Assembly: GCA_902577575.1 (NCBI GenBank)
Contig: CACGZQ010000001.1
Coordinates: 1-57,500, forward strand
Direction of reading: 5' to 3'
From: an uncultured Pelagibacteraceae bacterium
Lineage (GTDB): Bacteria > Pseudomonadota > Alphaproteobacteria > Pelagibacterales > Pelagibacteraceae
Length of the DNA stretch: 57,500 nucleotides
Under the pieces are notes generated by a model. The model was not told where the DNA came from. It did not search any database and saw only the letters and a list, made by a program, of their open reading frames with translations. Of this stretch, positions 1 to 9,808 are shown one piece after another. Position 1 is the first letter of the stretch. Each line of letters begins with the position of its first letter. The position numbers were made by a program, and so were the translations under genes.

Positions 1-17
1 AAAATAATAATTATATT

Positions 18-965
18 ATGAAAAGTGACTATTCAAACATATATTCTTTTAATAAGAAGACATTAACAAAGACTTTAAGGTATCTTAATAAAGGAGAAAT
101 AGCAGGTTTACCAACAGAAACAGTATATGGATTAGCTGGAAATGCTTATTCTTCCAAAGCTGTTAAAAAAATTTTTGGGCTTAAAAAAAGACCAAAAAAA
201 AACCCGTTGATAATTCATTACTATAATATTAATTCAATAAATAAAGATGTAATAATAAGCAAAAATTTTGTAAAACTATATAAAAAGTTTTGTCCAGGTC
301 CACTCACTTTCATTTTAAAAAAGAATAAAAACTCTAAAATTGTAAAAAAGGCAACAGCAGGATTAAAAACTATAGCTATTAGGTTTCCAAGTCACAAAAT
401 AGTAAGGTCAATACTAAAATATTCTAATTTTCCACTTGCCATGCCAAGTGCAAATATTTCAACTAGGCTAAGCCCGGTTAATGCTATTGATGTATTCGAA
501 GACTTTGGAAAAAAAATAAATATAATTATAGATGGTGGAAAATCTAAAATTGGGATTGAGTCAACAGTAATTGACTTAACAGGAAAACCAAAAATTCTTA
601 GGCCTGGAGTATTTGGCTATCAAGATTTTAAAAAGATTTTAAAGGTGAATTCTTATAAAAAAAGTAAACTAATAAAATCTCCAGGTATGCTAGAAAAACA
701 CTATTCTCCAGGTATACCTATTATTTTAAATAAAGATCCAAAAAATAAAAGTGACGCACACGTCATATTCGGTAATAAATTTAAAGGAAAAAAAAATAAA
801 TTTAATTTAAGCAAAAAAGCTAACTTGAATGAAGCTGCATCTAATTTATATAAGATATTAAGAGATATAAAAAATAAAGGATATAAAAAAATTTATGTAT
901 CAAAAATACCAAACAAAGGACCAGGAATTGCAATCAATGATAGGCTTCGAAAGGCAGCTAAATAA
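18..965 (+). CDS. tsaC/sua5: L-threonylcarbamoyladenylate synthase, Sua5 type
   Basis: Makes threonylcarbamoyl-AMP from Thr, bicarbonate and ATP, the first step of the universal t6A37 modification of ANN-decoding tRNAs (family knowledge). The YrdC-fold core is plain: PTETVYGLAG at residues 32-41, KRPKKNPL at 57-64, MPSANIS at 142-148 and GIESTVID at 179-186. After SPGMLEKHYSPG (221-232) there is an additional C-terminal domain, so at 315 residues this is the long Sua5 form, not the ~190-residue TsaC. The ATG at 18 is the only good start. The stop overlaps the start of the following ABC ATPase by one base, suggesting one transcript. Confidence 0.93.
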   Translation: MKSDYSNIYSFNKKTLTKTLRYLNKGEIAGLPTETVYGLAGNAYSSKAVKKIFGLKKRPKKNPLIIHYYNINSINKDVIISKNFVKLYKKFCPGPLTFILKKNKNSKIVKKATAGLKTIAIRFPSHKIVRSILKYSNFPLAMPSANISTRLSPVNAIDVFEDFGKKINIIIDGGKSKIGIESTVIDLTGKPKILRPGVFGYQDFKKILKVNSYKKSKLIKSPGMLEKHYSPGIPIILNKDPKNKSDAHVIFGNKFKGKKNKFNLSKKANLNEAASNLYKILRDIKNKGYKKIYVSKIPNKGPGIAINDRLRKAAK

Positions 966-1699
966 TGCTTATTGAAGTTAATAACCTTACTAAAATTTAC
1001 AATAAGTATGTAGCTGTCAACAAAGTAAATTTTAAAATTGAAAAAAATAAAACAATTGGATTGTTGGGCCCTAATGGATGTGGGAAGACCACCTCGATTG
1101 GCATGCTTTTAGGACTAATAACACCAACAGAGGGTAAAATTTTAATAAATAACAAAAATCTGAAGGATTATAAAAGAGACGATATTCTGTCTCAATTAAA
1201 TTTTGCCTCCCCTTACGTTGAGCTTCCAAAAAAACTTACAGTAAAACAAAATCTCCAGATTTACGGAAGATTGTATGGAGTAAAAAATTTAGATGAATGT
1301 ATAAACGAAGTTTCTTCTGATTTAGACATAAAAAAGTTTTTTGAAAGAAAAACAGGTGAGCTTTCTTCTGGTCAAAAAAATAGAGTCGCATTAGCAAAAT
1401 CTCTAATAAACAAACCAAAAATACTTTTATTAGATGAACCTACTGCAAGTTTAGATCCTGATATAGGTGATTTTATAAGAAGTTATTTACAAGAATATAA
1501 GTCTAAAAATGAAGTTACTATTTTATTAGCCTCACACAATATGAATGAAGTTGAAAGACTTTGTGACTCCATCATAATGATGAAGAGTGGAAAAATTGTC
1601 GATCGAGGGACTTGCGAACAGCTAATAAAAAAACATGGAAGAAATAATTTAGAAGAGACTTTTTTGAAATTAGTAAGAGGTTTAGATGAATTTCAATAA
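965..1699 (+). CDS. ABC-2 type transporter, ATP-binding subunit
   Basis: Cytoplasmic ATPase of a two-gene ABC-2 exporter. Walker A GPNGCGKTT lies at residues 35-43, the signature LSSGQ at 133-137, Walker B ILLLDEP at 153-159 and an H-loop histidine in ASHN near 193. Length (244 aa) is normal for DrrA/NodI/CcmA-like ATPases. It overlaps the permease gene by 14 bases, so translation is probably coupled. Substrate cannot be read from the sequence; the glycosyltransferase that follows makes a glycan or glycolipid a reasonable guess (inference). Confidence 0.88.
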   Translation: MLIEVNNLTKIYNKYVAVNKVNFKIEKNKTIGLLGPNGCGKTTSIGMLLGLITPTEGKILINNKNLKDYKRDDILSQLNFASPYVELPKKLTVKQNLQIYGRLYGVKNLDECINEVSSDLDIKKFFERKTGELSSGQKNRVALAKSLINKPKILLLDEPTASLDPDIGDFIRSYLQEYKSKNEVTILLASHNMNEVERLCDSIIMMKSGKIVDRGTCEQLIKKHGRNNLEETFLKLVRGLDEFQ

Positions 1700-2477
1700 A
1701 ATATATGCCTTAGGCTTAAGGCATCTTTACTTAATTATGAATTCGTTCCCAAGAGTTCTTGACTTGATTTATTGGCCTACTGTTCAAATATTTTTATGGG
1801 GTTTTATCTCAAAATTCTTTACTTTAAGTTCAGATTATTACAGCAATACAGTCGGTATTATTTTGACCGCTGCAATACTATATGATTTTTTGTTTAGGGC
1901 TAGTATTAGCTTCAATATGATGTTTCTTGAAGAAATTTGGAGTAGAAATTTTACAAATCTATTTATTGCTCCTATTAGAATTAGGGAGATTATTGCTTCA
2001 CTAACTTTGACGGCTATTTTAAGAACTTTAATTGGATTAGTTCCAGCTGTATTAATATCTATACCTTTATTCGGTGTTTCTATTTTGAAACTAGGCTTCC
2101 CTTTAGTCTTTCTATTAATTTCACTATATTTATTTGGAATAAGTTTAGGTTTATTCGTTACCTCAGGATTACTTAGATTTGGACCGTCATTTGAAAATAT
2201 TGCTTGGGCAAGCTTATTTTTTTTAGCACCTTTGGGATGTATATATTACCCTATTGAAATTTTGCCTAATATTCTTCAAATTTTTGCAAAAGGGCTTCCT
2301 TTGGTTCATATTTTTGAGGAAATGAGGGATATGCTAATTAATCAACAAGTAAACTATTATAACATTTATAAATCAATATTAATTTCCTTAATATATTTTG
2401 TTTTAGGTGTAATAGTATTTTATGCCTCTTATTATGGTGCAAAAAAAAGAGGTACTCTCATAAATATGGGAGAATAA
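1686..2477 (+). CDS. ABC-2 type transporter, permease subunit
   Basis: Integral membrane partner of the preceding ATPase. The 263-residue protein has about six hydrophobic segments and the ABC-2 layout, with a conserved-looking amphipathic loop after the second segment (EEIWSRNFTNLFIAP) that in this superfamily touches the ATPase. It resembles DrrB/NodJ-type permeases. It starts inside the ATPase gene and ends 5 bases before the next gene, so the three appear to be one unit. The transported compound is unknown. Confidence 0.85.
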   Translation: MNFNKIYALGLRHLYLIMNSFPRVLDLIYWPTVQIFLWGFISKFFTLSSDYYSNTVGIILTAAILYDFLFRASISFNMMFLEEIWSRNFTNLFIAPIRIREIIASLTLTAILRTLIGLVPAVLISIPLFGVSILKLGFPLVFLLISLYLFGISLGLFVTSGLLRFGPSFENIAWASLFFLAPLGCIYYPIEILPNILQIFAKGLPLVHIFEEMRDMLINQQVNYYNIYKSILISLIYFVLGVIVFYASYYGAKKRGTLINMGE

Positions 2478-2482
2478 TTAAA

Positions 2483-3298
2483 ATGAAAATAATAGATTGT
2501 TTTATGTATTTCGACGAAGATCTAGTTTTAGAAATTAGATTAAATACTTTAAACAAATTTGTTGATAAATTTATATTATGTGAGGCTACAAAAGATCATG
2601 CTGGAAACAAAAGAGATTTAAAGTTTAATATAGATCATTTTCCAAACTTCAAGGACAAAATTGAGTATATAATCGTAAATGATATGCCTTCAAAGATTAA
2701 GTCTTTAAAAAAAAATTGGCATGAAAGTCATATTAGGGATCAATTTCAAAGAAATGCATTACAAAGAGGGATAGCCAAATATGACTCTGACGACTTGATA
2801 ATGATATCTGATATTGATGAAATTCCAGATCCAAAAAAAATTAAAGAGTTTGATATTAAAAATAAATATGCTTGTTTTTTACAAAAAAACTTTCAATCTA
2901 AAATAAATTTACTAAACGTAACTGATAAACATTGGGCGGGTACAAAAATATGTCAAAAAAAATACTTAAAATCACCTCAATGGCTTAGAAATATTAAGAT
3001 TAAAAAACAACCTTTTTGGAAGATATTTTCTGATAAACAACCCCAACTTATACATAATGGGGGATGGCATTTCAGTTTTTTAAAAACTCCAGAGTCAATA
3101 AAAAGAAAAATTAATTCTTTTGCTCATCAAGAGTTTAACATACCAAAATTTAATAATATTAAGGAAATAGAAAATAAAATTGCTAAGGGAGAAGATTTAT
3201 TTGAGAGAAATATTGATTATAAAGTTGTAGATTTAGATAATAGTTTCCCAAATTATATAATAGTTAATAAAAATAAATTTAAAAACTGGATTATGTGA
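2483..3298 (+). CDS. Glycosyltransferase family 17-like protein
   Basis: Resembles GT17 (beta-1,4-mannosyl-glycoprotein GlcNAc-transferase family), which uses nucleotide sugars. Visible hallmarks are the opening MKIIDCFMYFDE, a DxDE-type acidic motif (SDIDEIP) around residue 110, and the block GGWHFSFLK near 195 followed by a FAHQEF motif. At 271 residues it has the usual size of bacterial members. It follows the ABC-2 permease by 5 bases and ends 4 bases before a tRNA on the opposite strand. The acceptor is unknown; co-transcription with an exporter suggests a surface glycan (inference). Confidence 0.75.
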   Translation: MKIIDCFMYFDEDLVLEIRLNTLNKFVDKFILCEATKDHAGNKRDLKFNIDHFPNFKDKIEYIIVNDMPSKIKSLKKNWHESHIRDQFQRNALQRGIAKYDSDDLIMISDIDEIPDPKKIKEFDIKNKYACFLQKNFQSKINLLNVTDKHWAGTKICQKKYLKSPQWLRNIKIKKQPFWKIFSDKQPQLIHNGGWHFSFLKTPESIKRKINSFAHQEFNIPKFNNIKEIENKIAKGEDLFERNIDYKVVDLDNSFPNYIIVNKNKFKNWIM

Positions 3299-3302
3299 TT
3301 TA

Positions 3303-3380
3303 TGGTGCGCCGGATAGGAGTCGAACCCATAACCTCCGGAGCCGAAATCCGGCGCTCTATCCAGTTGAAGCTACCGGCGC
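3303..3380 (-). tRNA. tRNA-Arg(TCG)
   Basis: Read on the minus strand, the acceptor stem GCGCCGG pairs with CCGGCGC and CCA is encoded. The anticodon stem CCGGA/TCCGG encloses the loop TTTCGGC, giving anticodon TCG (reads CGN Arg codons). The T-loop has a normal TTCGACT and the D-loop keeps its GG. The D-arm is one base longer than usual (GCTTCAACTGG). It lies convergent to and only 4 bases from the GT17 gene. Confidence 0.93.
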
Positions 3381-3404
3381 AATAATTTTATTTTAAATTA
3401 ATTT

Positions 3405-4385
3405 ATGAATAAAACAATCAAATTCTTAGTAAACAAATCGAATGATGGTAAAAGGGTTGACATTTTTTTATCCGATAATTTAAGTTTATACACTAGATCT
3501 TATATAAAAAGACTTATTGAAAATAGAAAACTTAAAATAAATAGTGATTACATAATTAAATCTTCAACAAAAATTAAAGCTAATGATAAAATTCAATTAA
3601 ATATATCTGAGGTCAATAAAGATAATATAACCTCAAATAAAATTGCGCTAGATATAGTACACGAAGATAATGACTTACTTGTAATTAACAAGCCAAAAGG
3701 ATTAGTGGTTCATCCAGGCGCAGGAAATTATAAAAATACTTTAGCAAACGGTTTGGTTTATAAATATAAGAAAAATTTATCTGACATTAATGGCTCTCTT
3801 CGCCCAGGTATAGTTCACAGAATTGATAAAGAAACTAGTGGTTTATTAGTAGTTGCAAAAAATAATTTTGCTCACTCAAATTTAAGTGAACAATTTAGCA
3901 ATCATACTATAAAAAGGAAATATCAATGTTTAATATGGGGTGTAATAAGACCACTTGGGGGTCGTATTGAAACGTTAATAACACGAGATAAAAAAAATAG
4001 GCAAATAATGACCGTTTCAGATTTTAGGGGTAAAAAAGCAATAACAAATTATAAAACAATTAAAACTTTTAATCTAAAAGATATACCGAAAATAAGTTTT
4101 GTAGAATGTGAATTAGAAACTGGAAGAACTCATCAAATCAGAGTTCATTTAAAACATAAAGGCACCTCTCTTCTAGGAGATACTAAATATGGGGGGAAAA
4201 AAAATAAATTTAAAAAAATTAATCAAATTTTTTTAAAAAAGCTGAACGATATTAAAGGTCAGGCTTTACATGCCCAAACTCTTGAATTCACTCATCCAAA
4301 AAATAACAAACGGTTAAATTTCAAGAGTGATTTACCAAGAGATTTTAAAAAAATGCTAGATTTTCTAAAAAATCTTGAAAATTAA
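3405..4385 (+). CDS. rluD: 23S rRNA pseudouridine synthase, RluD type
   Basis: RluA-family pseudouridine synthase; RluD modifies helix 69 of 23S rRNA (family knowledge). The N-terminal ~70 residues form an S4 RNA-binding domain. The catalytic motif HRIDKETSGL is at residues 138-147 with the nucleophile Asp141, and RTHQIRVH sits near 242. Length 326 aa fits RluD and is longer than RluA. In alphaproteobacteria rluD commonly precedes rpoH, as here with a 29-base gap. That gap includes a 12-A run (4384-4395). Confidence 0.9.
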   Translation: MNKTIKFLVNKSNDGKRVDIFLSDNLSLYTRSYIKRLIENRKLKINSDYIIKSSTKIKANDKIQLNISEVNKDNITSNKIALDIVHEDNDLLVINKPKGLVVHPGAGNYKNTLANGLVYKYKKNLSDINGSLRPGIVHRIDKETSGLLVVAKNNFAHSNLSEQFSNHTIKRKYQCLIWGVIRPLGGRIETLITRDKKNRQIMTVSDFRGKKAITNYKTIKTFNLKDIPKISFVECELETGRTHQIRVHLKHKGTSLLGDTKYGGKKNKFKKINQIFLKKLNDIKGQALHAQTLEFTHPKNNKRLNFKSDLPRDFKKMLDFLKNLEN

Positions 4386-4414
4386 AAAAAAAAAATTAAT
4401 ATACATACTTTTAA

Positions 4415-5311
4415 ATGAGCAAACATAAAAATATTAGTAATTTACCAACTCCATCAGCTGGTGGTTTATCAGTTTATTTGACTCAGATCAAAAAATTTCC
4501 AATGTTAGATGCTGAAGAGGAATATATGCTTGCAAAAAATTGGAGAGAAAGTGGCAACTTACAATCAGCCCATAAATTGGTTACAAGTCATTTAAGATTA
4601 GTTGCTAAAATTGCTATGGGCTACAGAGGATATGGATTGCCAGTAAGTGAACTAATTTCAGAAGGAAACTTAGGATTAATGCAAGCTGTTAAAAAGTTTG
4701 ATCCTGATAAAGGATTTAGATTAGCAACATATGCTATGTGGTGGATCAAAGCAGCTATTCAAGAATATGTTTTAAGATCGTGGAGTTTAGTGAAAATGGG
4801 TACTACCACAGCTCAAAAAAAACTTTTTTTCAATCTAAAAAAGATAAAAAATCAAATTGCGCCGGAGCAGGAAGGTGATCTTAAAGACGAACAAGTAAAA
4901 GAGATTTCAAAAAGATTAGACGTGGACTCTACTGAGGTTATTAATATGAATAGAAGAATGATGGGGCAAGAAAAATCACTTAACGATCCTATTAAAAGTG
5001 GTGAAACAGACGAATGGCAAGACTGGTTGGTAGATGATAGTTTAGATCAAGAATTAATAATTTCGCAAAAACAAGAATACGATGATAAAAAAGAACTTTT
5101 AAAAAGTGCAATGGGAATTTTAAACGATAGAGAAAAAGAAATTATTAACCAAAGGAGACTAAAAGAAAATCCAACTACTCTTGAGGAATTAAGTAAAAAG
5201 TATAAAATTAGTAGAGAGCGAATTAGACAAATTGAAACAAAAGCTTTTGAAAAATTGCAAAAATCTATGATCTCTGCAAGCAAATCGAAGAATTTATTAC
5301 CAGCAAACTAA
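4415..5311 (+). CDS. rpoH: Heat-shock sigma factor RpoH (sigma-32)
   Basis: Directs RNA polymerase to heat-shock promoters. Region 2 is clear: [16 protein letters not shown] (82-97) followed by the [16 protein letters not shown] segment (101-116). The RpoH box, specific to this sigma group, appears as [10 protein letters not shown] near 134-143. Region 4 ends with the helix-turn-helix [13 protein letters not shown]. Length 298 aa matches other alphaproteobacterial RpoH. It ends convergently into purA with a 4-base overlap, and no intrinsic terminator is visible between them. Confidence 0.95.
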   Translation: MSKHKNISNLPTPSAGGLSVYLTQIKKFPMLDAEEEYMLAKNWRESGNLQSAHKLVTSHLRLVAKIAMGYRGYGLPVSELISEGNLGLMQAVKKFDPDKGFRLATYAMWWIKAAIQEYVLRSWSLVKMGTTTAQKKLFFNLKKIKNQIAPEQEGDLKDEQVKEISKRLDVDSTEVINMNRRMMGQEKSLNDPIKSGETDEWQDWLVDDSLDQELIISQKQEYDDKKELLKSAMGILNDREKEIINQRRLKENPTTLEELSKKYKISRERIRQIETKAFEKLQKSMISASKSKNLLPAN

Positions 5312-6600
5312 TCTTTAAAAGGATCCTCGATTAAAATTGTATCAGCTCGTTCAGGACTAGTTGAAATGCTAGAAATTTTAGCACCAATAAAATCTTCTAA
5401 AGCAAATATATATTTTTTTGCATTTTCTGGTAAATCTCTGATATTTCTTACCCCTTTAGTATTGCTTTTCCAGCCTGAAAAAGTTTTATAAACTGGTTTA
5501 ATCTTAAATTGATCTTCGGTTGCAGCTGGTAAATAATCTAATTTTTTTCCATTTAGATCATATTTGATACACATTTTAATTTCATCAAGTTCATCTAAAA
5601 CATCGAGTTTCGTAAGGGCTATACCATTAATGCCAGAAATTTTTATAGTTTGTCTTACTAAAACTCCATCAAACCAACCACACCTCCTTTTTCTAGCAGT
5701 TACTGTTCCAAATTCTTTTCCTCTTCGTCCAAGGGTATCGCCGATCTTATTCTTTAATTCTGTTGGGAATGGTCCGCTACCAACTCTAGTTGTATAGGCC
5801 TTAGTAATTCCCAAAATATATCCTATTTTATCTGGACTTAATCCAGATCCTGTTGCTGCCATAGCCGGAACAGTATTTGATGATGTGACATAAGGATATG
5901 TGCCGTGATCAACATCTAAAAGTATTCCTTGAGCTCCTTCAAATAGAATTTTTTTTCTATCTTTTTTAAATTCTTCTAATTTTAACCATATAGGTTTAGC
6001 ATATTTGAGGATTTCAGGTGCAATTTTCATAAGTTTTTTTTTAATATCAATTTTTTTAAAAACTTTTTTTTTCAATCCTTTTCTAATTGTATTGTGGTGT
6101 AGCAAAACATTTTCAAGCCTACTATCAAGGTTACTCTCTGATCTAAGGTCCATCACTCTTATAGATCTTCTTCCAACTTTGTCCTCATAACATGGCCCGA
6201 TACCTCTTCTTGTAGTGCCAATTTTTTCTTTTCCAGCTGCATCCTCTCTAATTTCATCCATTTCTTGATGAAAAGGAAGTATTAGAGAAGCTGTTTCAGA
6301 AATCATAAAATTTTTAGGATCTACATTGATACCTTTTTTTTTAATTTCAGAAATTTCATCCAAAAGAGACCAGGGATCTATAACCACTCCATTGCCAAGA
6401 ATTGAGATTTTTCCACTTCTAACAATACCTGAGGGAAGTAACCTCAATTTAAATACTTTTTTATCGATTACAAGTGTGTGTCCAGCATTATGCCCTCCTT
6501 GAAAACGGACTACAACATCTGCTTCACTTGACAACCAATCAACAATCTTTCCTTTACCTTCATCTCCCCACTGTGAACCTACAACTACTACATTTTTCAT
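5308..6600 (-). CDS. purA: Adenylosuccinate synthetase
   Basis: Converts IMP, Asp and GTP to adenylosuccinate, the committed step to AMP. The N-terminal GTP-binding motif [10 protein letters not shown] is at residues 12-21, [10 protein letters not shown] follows near 35-44, and the [19 protein letters not shown] block lies mid-protein. At 430 residues it is full length. Its start codon overlaps the stop of thiD by one base (TAATG), making it the last gene of the minus-strand thiD-glmM-folP-ftsH series. Confidence 0.97.
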   Translation of the reverse strand: MKNVVVVGSQWGDEGKGKIVDWLSSEADVVVRFQGGHNAGHTLVIDKKVFKLRLLPSGIVRSGKISILGNGVVIDPWSLLDEISEIKKKGINVDPKNFMISETASLILPFHQEMDEIREDAAGKEKIGTTRRGIGPCYEDKVGRRSIRVMDLRSESNLDSRLENVLLHHNTIRKGLKKKVFKKIDIKKKLMKIAPEILKYAKPIWLKLEEFKKDRKKILFEGAQGILLDVDHGTYPYVTSSNTVPAMAATGSGLSPDKIGYILGITKAYTTRVGSGPFPTELKNKIGDTLGRRGKEFGTVTARKRRCGWFDGVLVRQTIKISGINGIALTKLDVLDELDEIKMCIKYDLNGKKLDYLPAATEDQFKIKPVYKTFSGWKSNTKGVRNIRDLPENAKKYIFALEDFIGAKISSISTSPERADTILIEDPFKD

Positions 6601-7412
6601 TATAAAAATTTTCTTTTTAATTTAAATGAATTTAAGTGATTTATTGGACCATGCCCTTTTCCATAATTTAGATTTGATCTAATTGCATGATTAACATATT
6701 TAATTCCCAACTCACAGGATTTGTTTATAGGTTTTCCACACGACAAATAAGTTGCTATGGCGCTAGATAATGTGCACCCTGTGCCATGAGTATTTTTTGT
6801 ATTAATTCTTTTGTGATTGAATATTTTATATTTTTTTTGACTAAAAAAAACATCCTGAATATAATTAGATTTACTATGACCCCCTTTTATTAAAACATTT
6901 TTCACACCTAGTTTTAATAAGATTTTACCAGCTATAATCATATCACTTAAATTTTTAATCTTTTTTTTTGTTAAAACTTCAGCTTCAGGAATGTTTGGAG
7001 TCAACAAAAAAGTTTTAGCCAGTAATTTTTTTTTTAAGGTTGATATAGCTTTTTTATTTATAAGTCTTGCGCCACTTTTGGCAACCATAACGGGGTCTAC
7101 AATGAGATATTTTGTTGAAGTTATTTTTAATGAATTAACTACTGAAGAAATAACATTAGATGAATGTAGCATGCCTATTTTTACTGCATCGGGCTTTATA
7201 TCTTTACATGTAAATAAAATCTGTTTTGCTATATCATTTGGATTTAGAGGAATTACAGATTTAACACCGACTGTGTTTTGTGCTGTTATAGCAGTAACTG
7301 CGGTCATAGCATAACTGCCTAAAGCAGTCACAGTTTTTATATCAGCTTGGATACCTGCTCCTCCAGATGAGTCTGAACCTGCAATAATCAAAATTTTAGA
7401 TCTTGGTTTCAA
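6600..7412 (-). CDS. thiD: Hydroxymethylpyrimidine/phosphomethylpyrimidine kinase
   Basis: Phosphorylates the pyrimidine precursor of thiamin twice, giving HMP-PP. The ribokinase-fold N-terminus [16 protein letters not shown] (12-27), the [10 protein letters not shown] segment and the C-terminal [12 protein letters not shown] motif are all present. Length 270 is typical. SAR11 bacteria are known to lack ThiC and to import HMP or a related precursor, so this kinase would act in a salvage route (known for the group, not shown here). It is tightly packed between glmM (1-base gap) and purA. Confidence 0.95.
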   Translation of the reverse strand: MKPRSKILIIAGSDSSGGAGIQADIKTVTALGSYAMTAVTAITAQNTVGVKSVIPLNPNDIAKQILFTCKDIKPDAVKIGMLHSSNVISSVVNSLKITSTKYLIVDPVMVAKSGARLINKKAISTLKKKLLAKTFLLTPNIPEAEVLTKKKIKNLSDMIIAGKILLKLGVKNVLIKGGHSKSNYIQDVFFSQKKYKIFNHKRINTKNTHGTGCTLSSAIATYLSCGKPINKSCELGIKYVNHAIRSNLNYGKGHGPINHLNSFKLKRKFL

Positions 7413-7413
7413 C

Positions 7414-8745
7414 TTATTTTATTGATTTTTTAATTAATTTGATACATTTGGTAATTAAAATTCTGTCGTGTGACTCAGCCATTACTCTAATTTTTGGTTC
7501 AGTCCCAGATTTCCTTACAAGTATTCTTCCATTACTACCCATTAATCTTTTAGATTTTATAATTGCTTCTTTACATTTAGTTTTATTTATTATCTCTTTG
7601 TCTTTTACAACTATATTCTCAAGAACCTGTGGTAAAGGTTTAAAAACGTTTAAAAGCTTACTTGCTTTTTTTATCTTTCTGAGAGAAAACAATACCTCTA
7701 AGGCAACTAGCAAGCCATCTCCAGTTGTAGCAAATTTACCAAGAATAATGTGCCCTGATTGTTCTCCTCCTAAATTAAAATTCATTTTTTTCATTTTTTC
7801 TTTAACATATCTGTCTCCAACTTTAGATCTATAAAACCTAATTTTTTCATTTTTAAGAAATTTTTCTAATCCATAGTTAGACATTAGAGTACCAATTACA
7901 CCTCCTTTTAAAATCTTTTTCAATTTCCATCTTTTAGCTATCATTGCTATAATTTGATCACCATTTACAATTTTTCCATTTTCATCTGACATTATTATTC
8001 TGTCTGCGTCTCCATCAAATGATATTCCAAGGTGAGCTTTACATTTTTTTACTGCTAATTTCATTTTTTTGGGTTGGGTCGAGCCACATTTATTATTAAT
8101 ATTTAAACCATTGGGGTTTACACCAATAGCTATAACCTTTGCACCAAGATCCTTAAGCAGCTTAGGGGCTGCTTTGTAGCAAGCACCATGAGCACAATCT
8201 AAAACTATTTTCAAACCTTTTAAATTAAAGTTTTTAGGAAAATTTTCTTTAAGTATATTTATATATCTGTCATTACCATCTTCTAATCTTTTAACTCTTC
8301 CTAAAGATTTAGGGTGAGTTAATTGTTTAGTATTTTTTGCATCTATTAATTTCTCTATTTTTTTTTCAATTTTATCTGATAGTTTTAGTCCATCTGGTCC
8401 AAATAGTTTTAAACCATTGTCATAATATGGATTATGGGATGCCGTAATCATTATACCCATATTTGCTTTCATAGATTTAGTTAACATCGCAAGACCGTTA
8501 GTAGGTAATGGTCCAAGAGTAAAAACATGCATACCGCCAGAAACCAAACCCGAAACAAGAGCAGGTTCAAGAGTATAACCTGATAATCTAGTATCTTTAG
8601 CTATAATTGCAATTTGTTTTCTTTTTTTTTGATTTTTAAAATATGTTCCTGAAGCAAGTCCAAATTTAAAAAATTTTTGTCCAGTAATATTACCTTTATT
8701 TACAATGCCTCTTATTCCGTCAGTTCCAAAATATTTATTTCTCAT
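7414..8745 (-). CDS. glmM: Phosphoglucosamine mutase
   Basis: Interconverts glucosamine-6-P and glucosamine-1-P on the path to UDP-GlcNAc for peptidoglycan and lipid A. The phosphoserine loop TASHNP is at residues 101-106 with Ser103, the metal loop FDGDADR is mid-protein, and the sugar-specificity loop GGEQSGHI and terminal RKSGTEPKIRV complete the family pattern. Length 443 is normal. It overlaps folP by one base. The UDP-GlcNAc it feeds is also a likely precursor for the nonulosonic sugars of the island further right (inference). Confidence 0.97.
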   Translation of the reverse strand: MRNKYFGTDGIRGIVNKGNITGQKFFKFGLASGTYFKNQKKRKQIAIIAKDTRLSGYTLEPALVSGLVSGGMHVFTLGPLPTNGLAMLTKSMKANMGIMITASHNPYYDNGLKLFGPDGLKLSDKIEKKIEKLIDAKNTKQLTHPKSLGRVKRLEDGNDRYINILKENFPKNFNLKGLKIVLDCAHGACYKAAPKLLKDLGAKVIAIGVNPNGLNINNKCGSTQPKKMKLAVKKCKAHLGISFDGDADRIIMSDENGKIVNGDQIIAMIAKRWKLKKILKGGVIGTLMSNYGLEKFLKNEKIRFYRSKVGDRYVKEKMKKMNFNLGGEQSGHIILGKFATTGDGLLVALEVLFSLRKIKKASKLLNVFKPLPQVLENIVVKDKEIINKTKCKEAIIKSKRLMGSNGRILVRKSGTEPKIRVMAESHDRILITKCIKLIKKSIK

Positions 8746-9806
8746 TAACTATTAATAATTTTGTCGAAAACCAAAATTCCTTGTTTAACATCGATAACGT
8801 TGTGAACTCTAAATATTTGTACTCCTTGTGATAATAAAAAAATAATTGATGCAACTGTTCCACCGGTCCTACCTATACTATCATATCTCCCTGATATTTG
8901 ATTTATAAACTTTTTTCTCGATGTTCCAACTAAAATTGGAAATCCTAAACTATGAAACAAAGAAATCTTAGAAATTAAAGTCAAATTATGTTTCAAAGTT
9001 TTACCAAACCCAATACCTGGATCAATAATTACTTTACTTTTAAATTTATTATCTTTGATTTTTTTTTCAAAAAAATCGTAAACGTCTAACAAAACATTTT
9101 TATAATTTGGATTATTTTGCATTGTTTTAGGTATACCCTTCATATGGTGTAATACTTTTGAAATATTCGACTTTTTTATTATAGGTATCGAATTTTTATC
9201 GTAATCAAATCCTGATACATCGTTTACTAGATTTGCACCGTATTTAATACTTTTAATCATTAATTCAGATTTTCGTGTATCTACAGACAAACAAGTTTGC
9301 TTAAACCTTTTTTTAAAATTTTTAATTACTTTTTCAATTCTTTTCCACTCAATTTTTGGATCTACTGTATTTGAGCCTGGCCTAGTTGACTCACCACCTA
9401 CATCTATTATGTTTGCTCCAGCATTTATCATATCTATTATGTGTTTTATAGATTTTTTATAACTATTATATTTTCCACCGTCAGAAAAACTATCAGGTGT
9501 CAAATTTAAAATTCCCATTATAGAAGGTTTTTTAAAATTTATATTTTTTAAAAAATTTTTTCTTTTAGATGTAATATTTTTTAAATGATTTTTAATTATT
9601 TTTTGTTTTTTTTTTTTAAATTTTTTTACATTTTTAATATTTACGAAGTTACTCTCAATCTTGTTTTTTTTTCGAGTGAATATCTCTATTTCATCAAAAG
9701 CAATTTTATTTTCACCGCAAAGTGGTAGTGCTTGTTTTTTTTTAATTAGGGTTTTTGCTTGAGTTCCGTAATAAAAATTACACGCTCTAGTGTAATATTT
9801 ATTCAT
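8745..9806 (-). CDS. folP: Dihydropteroate synthase with N-terminal extension
   Basis: Condenses p-aminobenzoate with the pterin pyrophosphate in folate synthesis. The DHPS barrel begins near residue 96 with IMGILNLTPDSFSDGG and carries DVGGESTRPG and LVGTSRK motifs. About 95 residues precede it, including RACNFYYGTQAK, an extension often seen in alphaproteobacterial FolP and of unclear role. The gene has a 12-base homopolymer (9606-9617, four Lys codons) in this extension, a possible slippage site. It overlaps glmM by one base and starts 3 bases after ftsH. Confidence 0.92.
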   Translation of the reverse strand: MNKYYTRACNFYYGTQAKTLIKKKQALPLCGENKIAFDEIEIFTRKKNKIESNFVNIKNVKKFKKKKQKIIKNHLKNITSKRKNFLKNINFKKPSIMGILNLTPDSFSDGGKYNSYKKSIKHIIDMINAGANIIDVGGESTRPGSNTVDPKIEWKRIEKVIKNFKKRFKQTCLSVDTRKSELMIKSIKYGANLVNDVSGFDYDKNSIPIIKKSNISKVLHHMKGIPKTMQNNPNYKNVLLDVYDFFEKKIKDNKFKSKVIIDPGIGFGKTLKHNLTLISKISLFHSLGFPILVGTSRKKFINQISGRYDSIGRTGGTVASIIFLLSQGVQIFRVHNVIDVKQGILVFDKIINS

Positions 9807-9808
9807 TT

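Noticed and set aside
4384..4395. 12-A run after rluD as a terminator or phase-variation tract
   Set aside because: On the plus strand a terminator needs T after a stem; no stem is present. It is intergenic, so slippage would have little effect.
6005..6190. Open frames of 60-145 codons opposite purA, thiD, glmM, ftsH and other genes
   Set aside because: They lie fully inside well-identified genes on the other strand, have no family features and follow from A/T-rich codon use.
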